Shown piece by piece: positions 9,743-20,035 of a stretch of DNA of 64,000 nt. The DNA lies in contig JADJYY010000008.1 of the NCBI GenBank assembly GCA_016719465.1, positions 62,001 to 126,000 on the forward strand. The letters run 5' to 3'. The number at the start of each line of letters is the position of its first letter. Within the stretch, counting starts at the first letter, position 1. The stretch comes from Hydrogenophilales bacterium (lineage in GTDB: Bacteria; Pseudomonadota; Gammaproteobacteria; Burkholderiales; Thiobacillaceae). The position numbers and the translations under genes were made by a program. The notes below the pieces were generated by a model, which had not been told where the DNA came from, ran no database searches, and saw only the letters and a list, made by a program, of their open reading frames with translations.

Positions 9743-9846
9743 CCCTCGGGGGGTTTCCGGTTTGACCGGGGCGGGTATGCCGCCGCATATTGGCTTGCGT
9801 GGGCAAGCGTGGCTTCACGCCCGCTCCCAACCACGAGGAGACGGTC

Positions 9847-10260
9847 ATGAAATCAAACAGCTTGATCGGATTGCTGGCCCTGGCCGGTTTTTCCGCCGGT
9901 TTTTCCCTTTCCCCCGCCTGGGCGCAACACGAGGGGCACCAGCACGGCCAGAGTGAGGCGACACCCGCGTCCCGGGAAGCCGGCGAGGCCAGCGGCAAGG
10001 CCGCCGACAAGCCCACCCCGAACGACCTGAAAGCCGGCGGCAAGACCTGCAAGAAATGCGGGAAGAGCATGGGGGGCGGAGGCGGAGGCCATGATCATGG
10101 CGCCGCCAGGACGGACGACGACCACGCCGCCACCGGCGCCGAGGTCGAAGCCTTGCGGGCCCGCGTACACCAGTTGGAGAAGCGCCTCGACCTGATGCAA
10201 ACCCTGGTGGAGATGCTGTCCGATCGCGCGCGCAAGGGTGGTCAGGCCAGCCATCACTGA
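9847..10260 (+). CDS. Secreted His/Gly-rich protein with CxxC motif, unknown function
   Basis: A 137-residue protein starting at 9847 after a GGAG-type site, with a signal peptide ending near SPAWAQ (about residue 26). The mature part is rich in histidine (HEGHQHGQ, HDHG), has TCKKCGKSM with a CxxC pair and a glycine run, and ends in a short coiled coil (EVEALRARVHQLEKRLDLMQ) before SHH. The composition suggests periplasmic metal binding, for instance copper, nickel or zinc. I do not recognise a named family. No metal-transport gene lies next to it. Confidence 0.65.
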   Translation: MKSNSLIGLLALAGFSAGFSLSPAWAQHEGHQHGQSEATPASREAGEASGKAADKPTPNDLKAGGKTCKKCGKSMGGGGGGHDHGAARTDDDHAATGAEVEALRARVHQLEKRLDLMQTLVEMLSDRARKGGQASHH

Positions 10261-10506
10261 GTTGTCGGGACGTTAGCGTCAAAGCCGCGTCAGCGGCCCG
10301 CGACGCGCCTCTCTCCCGCAAGCGGGAGAGGGATTGGGGGTGAGGGAAAGGTTCATGGCCGGCAAGCGTGCTTTCATGGGCGGGGGCGGCCATCCGGCCA
10401 TGAATGGTTTGGTGGAAAGCGGCCTGGTGTATTAATTATTTCAAAGATGCTGATAATCTGGGCTTATATCCGAATACAAAAAATTGACTGTCCTTGGACA
10501 GGCGCC
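10261..10506. repeat. Intergenic region with a CTCTCCCGC hairpin repeat
   Basis: The 339-bp gap before adk holds a perfect hairpin, ctctcccgc/gcgggagag, at about 10311-10330, followed by ggattgggggtgaggg. This combination is a repeat common in proteobacteria and related in style to the G-run repeats here. The rest is AT-richer than the neighbourhood (10430-10490) and leads into the adk promoter. CTGTCC/GGACAG at 10488-10501 is a 6-bp inverted repeat around TT. Confidence 0.5.
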
Positions 10507-10533
10507 TTGACTACCCTGTAGCCCGTTTAAAAT
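10507..10533 (+). promoter_or_regulatory. Possible sigma70-type promoter of adk
   Basis: TTGACT at 10507-10512 and TAAAAT at 10528-10533 are separated by 15 bases, short of the ideal 17. The surrounding sequence is AT-rich compared with the window and lies 67 bases before the adk start. Confidence 0.4.
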
Positions 10534-10599
10534 CCCTGTTTCCCTATTGGTTTTTCCATCCATTGGCCCGTTCAGGGCCTTGTTTTTGCGAGGTTTTCC

Positions 10600-11265
10600 A
10601 TGCGTTTGATTCTTCTCGGCGGCCCCGGCGCGGGCAAAGGTACCCAGGCCAACTACATCAAGGAACGCTACGGCATTCCCCAGATCTCCACCGGCGACAT
10701 GCTGCGCGCCCATGTGAAGGCTGGCACCGAACTGGGCATCGCCGCCAAGAAGATCATGGACGCGGGTGGTCTGGTGTCCGACGACATCATCATTGGCATG
10801 GTGAAAGAGCGCCTGACCCAGGACGACTGCAAGAACGGCTACCTGTTCGACGGTTTCCCGCGCACCATTCCCCAGGCCGAGGCCATGAAGGCCGCCGGCG
10901 TGCCCCTGGACGCCGTGGTCGAGATCGACGTGCCCGATGCCGAGATCATCAAGCGCATGTCCGGCCGCCGCGTGCACGTGGCTTCCGGCCGCACCTACCA
11001 CGTGGTGTTCAACCCGCCCAAGGTCGAGATGAAGGATGACGTCACCGGCGAGGATCTGATCCAGCGCGACGACGACAAGGAAGAAACCGTGAAGAAGCGC
11101 CTGGACATCTACCACGCCCAGACCGAACCCCTGGTCCAGTACTACGGCGACTGGGGCAAGAGCGGCCAGGCCGGCGCCCCCAGGTACTTCAAGATCGCCG
11201 GAGTCGGCTCCGTCGACGGCATCCGCGACAACTGCTTCGCCGCCCTGGATTCGATCAAGAAGTAA
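10600..11265 (+). CDS. adk: Adenylate kinase
   Basis: A 221-residue long-form adenylate kinase. The P-loop LLGGPGAGKGTQANYI opens the protein. STGDMLRAHV binds AMP, GYLFDGFPRTIPQA is the family signature, and GRTYHVVFNPPK with DLIQRDDDKEETV forms the LID domain. The LID lacks the four zinc cysteines of Gram-positive enzymes, as expected for proteobacteria. It interconverts ATP, ADP and AMP in the cytoplasm. The next genes encode PPi-dependent phosphofructokinase and a proton pyrophosphatase, so this is an energy-metabolism neighbourhood. Confidence 0.97.
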   Translation: MRLILLGGPGAGKGTQANYIKERYGIPQISTGDMLRAHVKAGTELGIAAKKIMDAGGLVSDDIIIGMVKERLTQDDCKNGYLFDGFPRTIPQAEAMKAAGVPLDAVVEIDVPDAEIIKRMSGRRVHVASGRTYHVVFNPPKVEMKDDVTGEDLIQRDDDKEETVKKRLDIYHAQTEPLVQYYGDWGKSGQAGAPRYFKIAGVGSVDGIRDNCFAALDSIKK

Positions 11266-11271
11266 TTCTTC

Positions 11272-11622
11272 ATGAGCATTCCCGGTTATTCGGCTTCCGA
11301 CCTCGCCCTGGCGCGCGCCTGCCTGAAGGAACGCTTCGGCCGCGACGTGGAGGTGCAGGAGGTGGAGACGGAAGTTCGCCTCAATCCCGGCGACCGGGAA
11401 CTCGCCCTGTGCCCGGCCCTGTACTGGAAAGAGGACGGCTGCGCCTTCGTGGTGGCGAAGTCCGGTCCGGCGGGGTATCGGGCCATGTTCTTCTATTCCG
11501 TCAAGGACCGTTTCGGCACCGGCGCGGAGGAGTACGACAACCTGGGCGACTGCATCATCACCTTGCTGAAGGTGCAGGAGAAGGAACACGAGCGGCGCCA
11601 CCAGGAAACCGGCATCCGGTAA
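11272..11622 (+). CDS. Conserved hypothetical protein (116 aa)
   Basis: A small soluble protein beginning six bases after adk. Motifs visible are LKERFGRDVEVQEVETEV and LCPALYWKEDGCAFVVAK, then YRAMFFYSVKDRFGTG. It has no signal peptide or membrane segment, and predicted beta strands dominate. It sits between adk and the PPi-dependent phosphofructokinase on the same strand and is probably cotranscribed. I do not recognise a function; a link with adenylate or pyrophosphate metabolism is only suggested by position. Confidence 0.7.
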   Translation: MSIPGYSASDLALARACLKERFGRDVEVQEVETEVRLNPGDRELALCPALYWKEDGCAFVVAKSGPAGYRAMFFYSVKDRFGTGAEEYDNLGDCIITLLKVQEKEHERRHQETGIR

Positions 11623-11678
11623 GCGATTCACGTGAAGGCGCGCGGCCCTCCGCGCGCCGCATCAAGGAGAGACAAGAC

Positions 11679-12935
11679 ATGGCCAAGAAAAAGAACGCGT
11701 TCTACGCCCAGTCCGGCGGCGTCACCGCCGTCATCAACGCTTCCGCCTGCGGCGTCATCGAAACCGCGCGCAAGCATTCCGACGTGATCGGCAAGGTCTA
11801 CGCCGGCCGCAACGGCATCATCGGCGCCCTGACCGAGGACCTCATCGACACCAGCAAGGAAAGCGACGCGGCCATCGCCGCCCTGCGCTCCACCCCCTCC
11901 GGCGCCTTCGGTTCCTGCCGCTTCAAGCTGAAATCCCTGGAAGCCAACAAGCGCGAATACGAGCGCCTGATCGAGGTGTTCAAGGCCCACAACATCGGCT
12001 ACTTCTTCTACAACGGCGGCGGCGACTCGGCCGACACCTGCTACAAGGTGTCCCAGTTGTCCGAGGCCATGGGCTATCCCATCCAGGCCATCCACGTGCC
12101 CAAGACCGTGGACAACGACCTGCCCATCACCGACTGCTGCCCCGGCTTCGGCTCGGTGGCCAAGTACATCGCCGTGTCCACCCTGGAAGCGTCCTTCGAT
12201 GTGCGCTCCATGGCCAAGACCTCCACCAAGATCTTCGTGGTCGAGGTGATGGGCCGTCACGCCGGCTGGATCGCCGCCGCCGGCGGCCTGGTGGCCGACC
12301 AGGGTATCCCCGTGGTGATCCTGTTCCCGGAAATCGAGTTCGACCAGAAGAAGTTCCTCGCCACCGTCGACAAGAAGGTCAAGGAACACGGCTTCTGCAC
12401 CATCGTGGTGTCGGAAGGCTGCCACTACCCGGACGGCAAGTTCCTGGCCGAGCAGGGCACCCGCGACGCCTTCGGCCACGCCCAGCTGGGCGGCGCCGCG
12501 CCCGTGGTGGCCAACATGATCAAGGACGCCCTGGGCTACAAGTTCCACTGGGCCGTGGCCGACTACCTGCAGCGGGCCGCCCGCCACATCGCCTCCAGGA
12601 CCGACGTCAAGCAGGCCTACGAGCTGGGCAAGGCCGCCGTCGATCTGGCCGTCAAGGGCAAGAACTCGGTCATGCCCACCGTGGTGCGCCTGTCCGACGA
12701 GCCCTACAAGTACAAGATCGGCTACGCCGAACTGAAGGATGTGGCCAACGTGGAGAAGTTCATGCCGCGCGACTTCATCAGCAAGGACGGCTACGGAATT
12801 ACCGAAAAGTGCCGCAAGTACCTGTCCGGCCTGATCCAGGGCGAGGACTACCCGAAGTACGCCAACGGCCTGCCGGTCTACGTCACCATGAAGAACGTGG
12901 CGGTGGCCAAGAAGCTGGCCGAGTTCAAGCTTTAA
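11679..12935 (+). CDS. pfp: Pyrophosphate-dependent 6-phosphofructokinase
   Basis: A 418-residue protein starting at 11679 after AAGGAGA. It carries the PFK motifs YNGGGDSADTCYKVS (phosphate donor site), VPKTVDNDLPITDCCPGFGS (PKTVDND catalytic loop, PPi-type PKT rather than ATP-type PGT) and VVEVMGRHAGWIAAAGG. The enzyme phosphorylates fructose 6-phosphate reversibly with PPi instead of ATP. The proton pyrophosphatase gene hppA follows after one small gene, which supports a PPi-based energy economy. The family call is firm; phosphate donor is inferred from the motifs. Confidence 0.92.
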   Translation: MAKKKNAFYAQSGGVTAVINASACGVIETARKHSDVIGKVYAGRNGIIGALTEDLIDTSKESDAAIAALRSTPSGAFGSCRFKLKSLEANKREYERLIEVFKAHNIGYFFYNGGGDSADTCYKVSQLSEAMGYPIQAIHVPKTVDNDLPITDCCPGFGSVAKYIAVSTLEASFDVRSMAKTSTKIFVVEVMGRHAGWIAAAGGLVADQGIPVVILFPEIEFDQKKFLATVDKKVKEHGFCTIVVSEGCHYPDGKFLAEQGTRDAFGHAQLGGAAPVVANMIKDALGYKFHWAVADYLQRAARHIASRTDVKQAYELGKAAVDLAVKGKNSVMPTVVRLSDEPYKYKIGYAELKDVANVEKFMPRDFISKDGYGITEKCRKYLSGLIQGEDYPKYANGLPVYVTMKNVAVAKKLAEFKL

Positions 12936-12959
12936 GAAAGGTCGGCAGTTGAGAGTCGT

Positions 12960-12991
12960 CAGTCGGCAGCGGGATATGTTGCTGCCGACTG
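12960..12991. repeat. Perfect 11-bp inverted repeat after the PPi-PFK gene
   Basis: CAGTCGGCAGC (12960-12970) and GCTGCCGACTG (12981-12991) flank a 10-base loop. Further GTCGGCAG and GCTGCC fragments lie on both sides. No T-tract follows, so it is more likely an mRNA-stabilising hairpin or repeat fragment than an intrinsic terminator. Confidence 0.55.
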
Positions 12992-13018
12992 CAAACTGGC
13001 TGCTGCCAACTTGAAACG

Positions 13019-13237
13019 ATGACCCTCGACCGCGCCCGCCAGTTGCTGAAAATCCAGGCGGATTTCGGGGGGTTCTACAACGCCAATTCGGCCAAGCTGA
13101 TTCTGTCCGAGGTGCAGAAGGAGCATGGCCAGGTGGCGGTGGACGGATTGATCCGCGAGTTGCGGCTGGACGAGATTTTCGGCTTCGAGCCGGGCACGCG
13201 CTTCGAAGGCGGCCTGGCCCTGGGGCGCCAGATCTAG
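13019..13237 (+). CDS. Conserved small protein between PPi-PFK and H+-PPase
   Basis: A 72-residue basic-acidic soluble protein: LLKIQADFGGFYNANSAKL, then LSEVQKEHGQVAVDGLIREL and a C-terminal FGFEPGTRFEG. It has a normal codon pattern and a start at 13019. I recall similar short proteins in the same place in betaproteobacteria, but no function is known. Its position between pfp and hppA suggests a part in PPi metabolism or its regulation. Confidence 0.65.
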   Translation: MTLDRARQLLKIQADFGGFYNANSAKLILSEVQKEHGQVAVDGLIRELRLDEIFGFEPGTRFEGGLALGRQI

Positions 13238-13382
13238 GATTTATTAATCGACCCGACCCAAGTCGGGCGTAAACGGAAGGCCCACAGTCGGGGGAGTCTG
13301 TGCGGTGCAACGTTTGTCGGATTCGTAAGCTGTAAAAGCGGCAGCGATTCCGCTGTTCATGCATGTTCTAGGAGATGAAGCG

Positions 13383-15419
<2,037 letters not shown>

Positions 15420-15438
15420 TGAATCGATGACGTCGTGG

Positions 15439-15465
15439 AACGGGCCGGGTTTTCCCCGGCCCGTT
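15439..15465 (+). terminator. Intrinsic terminator after hppA
   Basis: AACGGGCCGGG (15439-15449) pairs with CCCGGCCCGTT (15455-15465), followed by a T-rich stretch ttcgtttc. It lies 20 bases after the hppA stop. Confidence 0.85.
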
Positions 15466-15612
15466 TCGTTTCTGGCGCGGGTTTGCGCAACAGGGGCCGC
15501 CCGGAATATTCCGCGTTGCGGCATCGAGGTTTACCCGTCAACCTGCCCACGACTAGAATTCCAGAGTTTTCTGATATTGCCGTTTACCGGATTTCCATCG
15601 AAAGGGATCGTC

Positions 15613-17052
15613 ATGAAATTGAAGCTTGTTACCCTGGCTCTGGCCTTCGCCGCCGTGCCCGCCCACGCCGCCATGGGCACCACCGATATCCCGACCTTCG
15701 CCGGCCAGGCCGCCGCCCAGGCCGCCGCCAAGACCGCCACCCCCAAGACCCCGGAAGAGTGGCTGGCGCGCATGACCGATTTCTCCCGCAACGCCTCCGC
15801 TTTCAAGGACCCCAAGGTGTTCGTGCCCTGGGCCAACGCCGTCACCGAACCCGGCTTCTACATCGCCATGATGAACGGCATGATGGACCCGGGCGGCTGG
15901 CTCAACATGATGAACAGCATGGCCCATCCGGATGCCGTGCGTAACCTGGTGCAGTTCACCGATCCCGCCATCCTCCTGAGGTGGAGCGCGGCCGGCCTGG
16001 ATCCCAATTTCTACACCGCCCTGCTGACCCAGCTTTCCGATCCGGGCAAGCTGATGCGCTGGGCCATGGTGCCGGTGGATCCCAAGCTGTGGAACATGAT
16101 GCTCAACACCCTCAACCCCAACACCTACATCCGCTGGGGCATGTCGCCCATGGACCCGCGCGCCTGGAACCTGGCCGGCACCGTGGCCAACCCGGCGCTC
16201 TACACCGGCATGGCCGGCGCCATCGTCAACCCCAACTCCTACGGCCAGGGCACCAACAGCTGGTTGACCTGGACCCCCGCCGCCCCCGTGCAGGGCGCCG
16301 GCAGCTTCGCCATGTGGGATCCGGTGGCCATGCTGGGCAATCTGTCCGGCTTCATTCCCGGCATGCAGAGCATCAGCCTGCCCCAGTTGCCGCAGATCGG
16401 CCTGCCCACCTTCACGGCGCCCATCCTGCCGACGCCCGCGCCCGCCGCTCAGGCGCCGGTCGCCAAGCCGTCTGAACCCGCCCCGGCCCCCGTCGCCAAG
16501 GCGGCCGAGCCCAAGGCTGAAGTGAAGCCTGCCGCCGCGACGCCCGTTGCCGCCGCTCCCGCGCCTGCCGCCGCCAAGGTAGCCGAGGCGCCCAAGGCCG
16601 AGGCGAAGCCCGCCGCGCCCGCGCAGGCCGCCGCGCCTGTCGCGGCTCCCGTTGCCGCGCCCGCCGCCAACAAGGTGATCCTGGCCGGCGACGCCTTGTT
16701 CCAGTCCGGCAAGTCCGGCATCAAGGATCTGTCCAAGGAAGGCAAGGCCAAGCTGGACGAGGTGGTGGCCAAGCTGAAGGGCATGGGCGACATCGAGCAG
16801 ATCAAGGTGGTGGGCCACGCCGACCCGACCGGCAAGGCGGCCGCCAACCTGAAGCTGTCCGAAGCCCGCGCCCGTTCCATCAAGTCCTATCTGGTGGCCA
16901 AGGGCGTCAAGCCCAGCGTCATCATGAGCAACGGCATGGGCGACACCCAGACCGTGGTCCAGTGCGACAAGGCGCTGCCCAAGGCCCAGTTGAAGGAATG
17001 CCACGCGCCCAACCGCCGGGTGGAAATCGAGATCGTCGCCAAGAGCAAGTAA
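15613..17052 (+). CDS. OmpA-family outer-membrane protein with DP-repeat N-terminal region
   Basis: A 479-residue protein starting at 15613. The signal peptide ends at AHAA (about residue 19). Residues about 60-220 form a degenerate repeat of roughly 13 residues, paired as 26, with aspartate/asparagine-proline and tryptophan marks (LSDPGKLMRW, PVDPKLWNMM, LNPNTYIRW, PMDPRAWNLA, VANPALYTGM). A long Ala/Pro/Lys linker (about 275-355) follows. The C-terminal OmpA domain has GDALFQSGKSGI, VVGHADPTGKAAANLKLSEARARS and NRRVEIEIV, the peptidoglycan-binding motif. It probably anchors the outer membrane to the wall; the repeat region has no function I know. Confidence 0.85.
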   Translation: MKLKLVTLALAFAAVPAHAAMGTTDIPTFAGQAAAQAAAKTATPKTPEEWLARMTDFSRNASAFKDPKVFVPWANAVTEPGFYIAMMNGMMDPGGWLNMMNSMAHPDAVRNLVQFTDPAILLRWSAAGLDPNFYTALLTQLSDPGKLMRWAMVPVDPKLWNMMLNTLNPNTYIRWGMSPMDPRAWNLAGTVANPALYTGMAGAIVNPNSYGQGTNSWLTWTPAAPVQGAGSFAMWDPVAMLGNLSGFIPGMQSISLPQLPQIGLPTFTAPILPTPAPAAQAPVAKPSEPAPAPVAKAAEPKAEVKPAAATPVAAAPAPAAAKVAEAPKAEAKPAAPAQAAAPVAAPVAAPAANKVILAGDALFQSGKSGIKDLSKEGKAKLDEVVAKLKGMGDIEQIKVVGHADPTGKAAANLKLSEARARSIKSYLVAKGVKPSVIMSNGMGDTQTVVQCDKALPKAQLKECHAPNRRVEIEIVAKSK

Positions 17053-17114
17053 GCGCCGATTCCCCCTCCCGCAAGCCGCCTTCGGGCTAGGCGTTCGGAA
17101 AAGGTGTTGAAACG

Positions 17115-17142
17115 AAAGGGGCGCTGGCCACAGCGCCCCTTT
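17115..17142 (+). terminator. Strong hairpin terminator after the OmpA-like gene
   Basis: A 12-bp perfect stem, AAAGGGGCGCTG/CAGCGCCCCTTT, with a four-base loop; the arm itself ends in TTT followed by ccattt. Confidence 0.8.
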
Positions 17143-17149
17143 CCATTTG

Positions 17150-17236
17150 ATCGTCATACCGGCGCAGGCCGGTATCCAGAAAACGCCTGAGTAACCGTAC
17201 AGACAACCCTGGACCCCGGCCTTCGCCGGGGTGACG
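17150..17236. repeat. dRS3-like palindromic repeat (family B)
   Basis: ATACCGGCGCAGGCCGGTAT is followed about 50 bases later by ccccggccttcgccgggg and tgacgg. The pair has the plan of the other family B copies at 53.5, 54.3 and 56.9 kb. The element fills most of the 299-bp gap between the OmpA-like gene and the zinc cluster. Confidence 0.75.
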
Positions 17237-17351
17237 GCCTATGCGGATTGGAGATCAACACCCTTGCCGAACGGCTTGGCCTTCGGGCGGCTTTTTTGCA
17301 TCCGCGCCAACCCGCGCAAGAACGTCACATTGCCCGGGTTAGAATCCCGCC

Positions 17352-17639
17352 ATGCATGCCCGGCTGCTCGGTTTCTTCCTCCTGGTCGTTGCCCTGTTGT
17401 CGGGGCAGATGGCTGGCTTGCGCCATGGCGCAAACCACCATGAATCGGATCAGGACGTGCCCCATGCGGCCTGCCAGTGGTGCGGGGCCTATGGCGCCCT
17501 CGACCTGGGCCTGGCCGTCGTCCCTCCGGTCTTGCCGGCAATGGCGCGGGAAAATCCGACACCGATCCCCGGTCACGTCTCCCGCGTCTGCCGTTTCCTT
17601 CCGCCGTTCCGCTCCCGCGCGCCACCCGCTTTCGCGTGA
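17352..17639 (+). CDS. Small secreted/membrane protein, DUF2946-like, first gene of zinc cluster
   Basis: A 95-residue protein with an N-terminal hydrophobic segment (LLGFFLLVVALLSGQMAG). A His/Cys-rich patch follows: HGANHHESDQDVPHAACQWCG, in overlapping short motifs. A second hydrophobic part is LDLGLAVVPPVLPAM. The pattern resembles DUF2946-type small proteins found beside copper and zinc transport genes. It stands 63 bases before the outer-membrane protein gene of a probable zinc uptake operon. Metal binding by the HH, C and CxxC residues is inference. Confidence 0.6.
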   Translation: MHARLLGFFLLVVALLSGQMAGLRHGANHHESDQDVPHAACQWCGAYGALDLGLAVVPPVLPAMARENPTPIPGHVSRVCRFLPPFRSRAPPAFA

Positions 17640-17702
17640 TTGCCGATATGCGTGTCGGGCCCCGTGCCTGGCATGTCCATCCACATTCACCGCGAGAACA
17701 TC

Positions 17703-19088
17703 ATGCCCAAGCATTCTCTCCTGGCCGGCGCCTTGCTGTGCCTGTGGGCCGGCGCCAGCCAGGCCGACGCCTCCCTCGACGCCTTGCGCGCGGAAATCCG
17801 CCAGATGCGCGAATCCTACGAAACCCGCCTGGCGGAAATGGAAAACCGGCTGCGCCTGGCGGAGACCCGTGCCGCTTCATTTGCCACTACTCCGGCCCCC
17901 ACCCCGGCCACCGCTCCGGCCACCCCGGCCCCGCTCCCCGCCCACGCGACCGCCGCCAACAGCCTGAACCCGGAAGTCTCCCTGGTCCTGCAGGGCAGTT
18001 ATGCCGAGCGCAAATCGGGCGAACGCGCCATCACCGGATTCCTGACCGGCGGGCACGATCACGGCGACGAACGGGGTTTCAAGGCGGACCATACCGAACT
18101 GACCCTGGCCGCCAACATCGATCCGAACCTGCGCGGCTACGCCAACATCGCCTTCGCCGACGACGAGGTCGAAGTGGAGGAAGCCTGGTTCCAGACCCTG
18201 GGCCTGGGCAACGGCTTCAGCGTCAAGGGCGGCCGATTCCTGTCAGGCATCGGCTACGCCAACGAGCAGCATCCCCATGTCTGGGACTTCGCCGACAACA
18301 ACCTCATGTACAGCGTCCTGTTCGGCGAACACTTCGGCCAGGATGGCCTGCAATTCAAATGGCTGGCGCCCACCGACACCTTCCTGGAGCTGGGCGTGGA
18401 ACTGGGCCGGGGCGGCAACTTTCCCGGCTCCGAGGACGGCGGCAACAAGAACGGCGCCGGCGCCTGGGCGGCCTTCGCCCACGTCGGCGACGACGTGGGC
18501 GTGTCCCATTCCTGGCGCGCCGGGTTGTCCTACCTCGAGGCGAAGCCCAGGGACCGGGAAAGCCATGTGGAGGACCTGAACGACGTGGAAGCCGAAACCC
18601 TGTTCAGCGGCAAATCGAAGACCTGGGTGGCCGACCTGGTCTGGAAGTGGGCGCCGGACGGCAATCCCAAGGCGCGCAACTTCAAGTTCCAGGCCGAGTA
18701 TTTCCATCGCGAGGAGGACGGCGATTTCACCTGCGTCGACAACGGGCCGGCGGGTCTGTGCAACGGCACCACCGACGACTACGACAGCCGCCAGTCCGGC
18801 TGGTACGCCCAGGCCGTCTACCAGTTCATGCCGCGCTGGCGGGCGGGCATCCGCTACGATCGTCTGGATAGCGGAGACGTGGATATCGGCCTCAACAGCG
18901 CCTTCCTGCCGGTGGCCGATTACCGCCCCGACAAGTGGAGCCTCATGGCCGACTATTCGCCCAGCGAGTATTCCCGCTTCCGCCTGCAACTGGCCCGGGA
19001 TCATTCCATGGACGGCAGCCCGGACAACCATCAGCTGACCTTGCAGTACATCCACAACCTCGGGCCCCACGGCGCCCACAGGTTCTGA
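17703..19088 (+). CDS. Outer-membrane channel protein of a probable zinc uptake operon
   Basis: A 461-residue precursor from 17703, with a signal peptide ending at SQAD. A short coiled coil (DALRAEIRQMRESYETRLAE) and a Thr/Ala/Pro linker (about 60-80) precede a beta-barrel. Amphipathic strands and an ending on Phe (GAHRF) are typical of outer-membrane insertion. It has a His/Asp motif, GGHDHGDERGF, near residue 118. There is no TonB box. The coiled-coil-plus-barrel plan recalls trimeric porins of the OprP/zinc-regulated type often misnamed TonB-dependent receptors. ZnuA and ZnuB homologues follow, so zinc is the likely solute. Confidence 0.7.
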   Translation: MPKHSLLAGALLCLWAGASQADASLDALRAEIRQMRESYETRLAEMENRLRLAETRAASFATTPAPTPATAPATPAPLPAHATAANSLNPEVSLVLQGSYAERKSGERAITGFLTGGHDHGDERGFKADHTELTLAANIDPNLRGYANIAFADDEVEVEEAWFQTLGLGNGFSVKGGRFLSGIGYANEQHPHVWDFADNNLMYSVLFGEHFGQDGLQFKWLAPTDTFLELGVELGRGGNFPGSEDGGNKNGAGAWAAFAHVGDDVGVSHSWRAGLSYLEAKPRDRESHVEDLNDVEAETLFSGKSKTWVADLVWKWAPDGNPKARNFKFQAEYFHREEDGDFTCVDNGPAGLCNGTTDDYDSRQSGWYAQAVYQFMPRWRAGIRYDRLDSGDVDIGLNSAFLPVADYRPDKWSLMADYSPSEYSRFRLQLARDHSMDGSPDNHQLTLQYIHNLGPHGAHRF

Positions 19089-19129
19089 GCCACGCCCCCC
19101 CTCGGGGGGCTCATTCTGGAGCCGACATC

Positions 19130-20035
19130 ATGTTGAGCCGACTGATTTTCCTGTCCCTGCTTCTGGCGCTCCAGTGCATCCCCGCCGCCCGCGCGGCCGT
19201 CAACGTCCTGGCCTGCGAGCCGGAGTGGGCCGCCCTGACCCTGGAACTCGGGGGCGAGCGGGTGCGCGCCACCAGCGCCACCACGGCGCGCCAGGATCCC
19301 CACCACATCGAGGCGCGCCCCTCCCTGATCGCCCGGGCCCGCAACGCCGACCTCGTGGTCTGCACCGGCGCGGATCTGGAAATCGGCTGGCTGCCCCTGT
19401 TGCTGCGGGAATCGGGTAATCCCCGCATCCAGCCCGGGCAGCCGGGCTATTTCGAGGCGGCGGATTTCGTCCGGCTCCTGGACAAGCCCGCCAGCCTCGA
19501 CCGCGGCCAGGGGGATGTGCATGCCGCCGGCAACCCCCACCTGCACGCCGATCCGCGCAATCTGCTCAAGGTGGCGGATGCCCTCGCCCAGCGCCTGGCC
19601 CGGATCGACTCGGCCCAGGCCGCCCACTATGGTGCGCGCAACCGGGATTTCCAGGCCCGCATGAGCGCCGCCATTGCCCGCTGGGAGAGCGAGGCCGCCA
19701 GCCTGCGCGGCATGCCGGTGGTAGCGCACCACAAAAGCTGGACCTACCTGGCGGATTGGCTGGGCCTGCGGGTGGTGGCCGACCTGGAGCCCAAACCGGG
19801 CATCGAACCCTCGGTGGCCAGCCTCTCGGCGCTGCTCGAACGCCTGAAGTCCCAGCCGGCGCGGCTGATCCTGCGCACCGCCTATCAGGCCGCCAAGCCC
19901 AGCGAATGGCTGGCCCAGCGCGCAGGAATTCCGGCGCTGGAGTTGCCCTATACGGTGGGCGGGTCGCCGGCGGCCACGGATCTGTTCGGGCTCTTCGACG
20001 ACACCATCGGCAAGCTCAAGGCGGCGAGCCGATGA
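19130..20035 (+). CDS. Periplasmic zinc/manganese-binding protein, ZnuA-like
   Basis: A 301-residue metal-binding lipocalin-free SBP of cluster A-I (PF01297), with a signal peptide ending at ARAAV. The metal ligands expected of the family are visible: QDPHHIEARP (first histidine), NPHLHADP (second) and PVVAHHKSWTY (third). EPKPGIEPS and the C-terminal half complete the fold. The His-rich loop of classical ZnuA is missing. It would deliver Zn(II), or possibly Mn(II), to the ZnuB-like permease, whose ATG overlaps its stop (ATGA at 20032). Confidence 0.85.
   Translation: MLSRLIFLSLLLALQCIPAARAAVNVLACEPEWAALTLELGGERVRATSATTARQDPHHIEARPSLIARARNADLVVCTGADLEIGWLPLLLRESGNPRIQPGQPGYFEAADFVRLLDKPASLDRGQGDVHAAGNPHLHADPRNLLKVADALAQRLARIDSAQAAHYGARNRDFQARMSAAIARWESEAASLRGMPVVAHHKSWTYLADWLGLRVVADLEPKPGIEPSVASLSALLERLKSQPARLILRTAYQAAKPSEWLAQRAGIPALELPYTVGGSPAATDLFGLFDDTIGKLKAASR

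Noticed and set aside
17265..17300. Intrinsic terminator at gccgaacggc...ggcggctttttt
   Set aside because: A T-run is present but the stem is nested and imperfect and no gene ends nearby on this strand; too weak to list.
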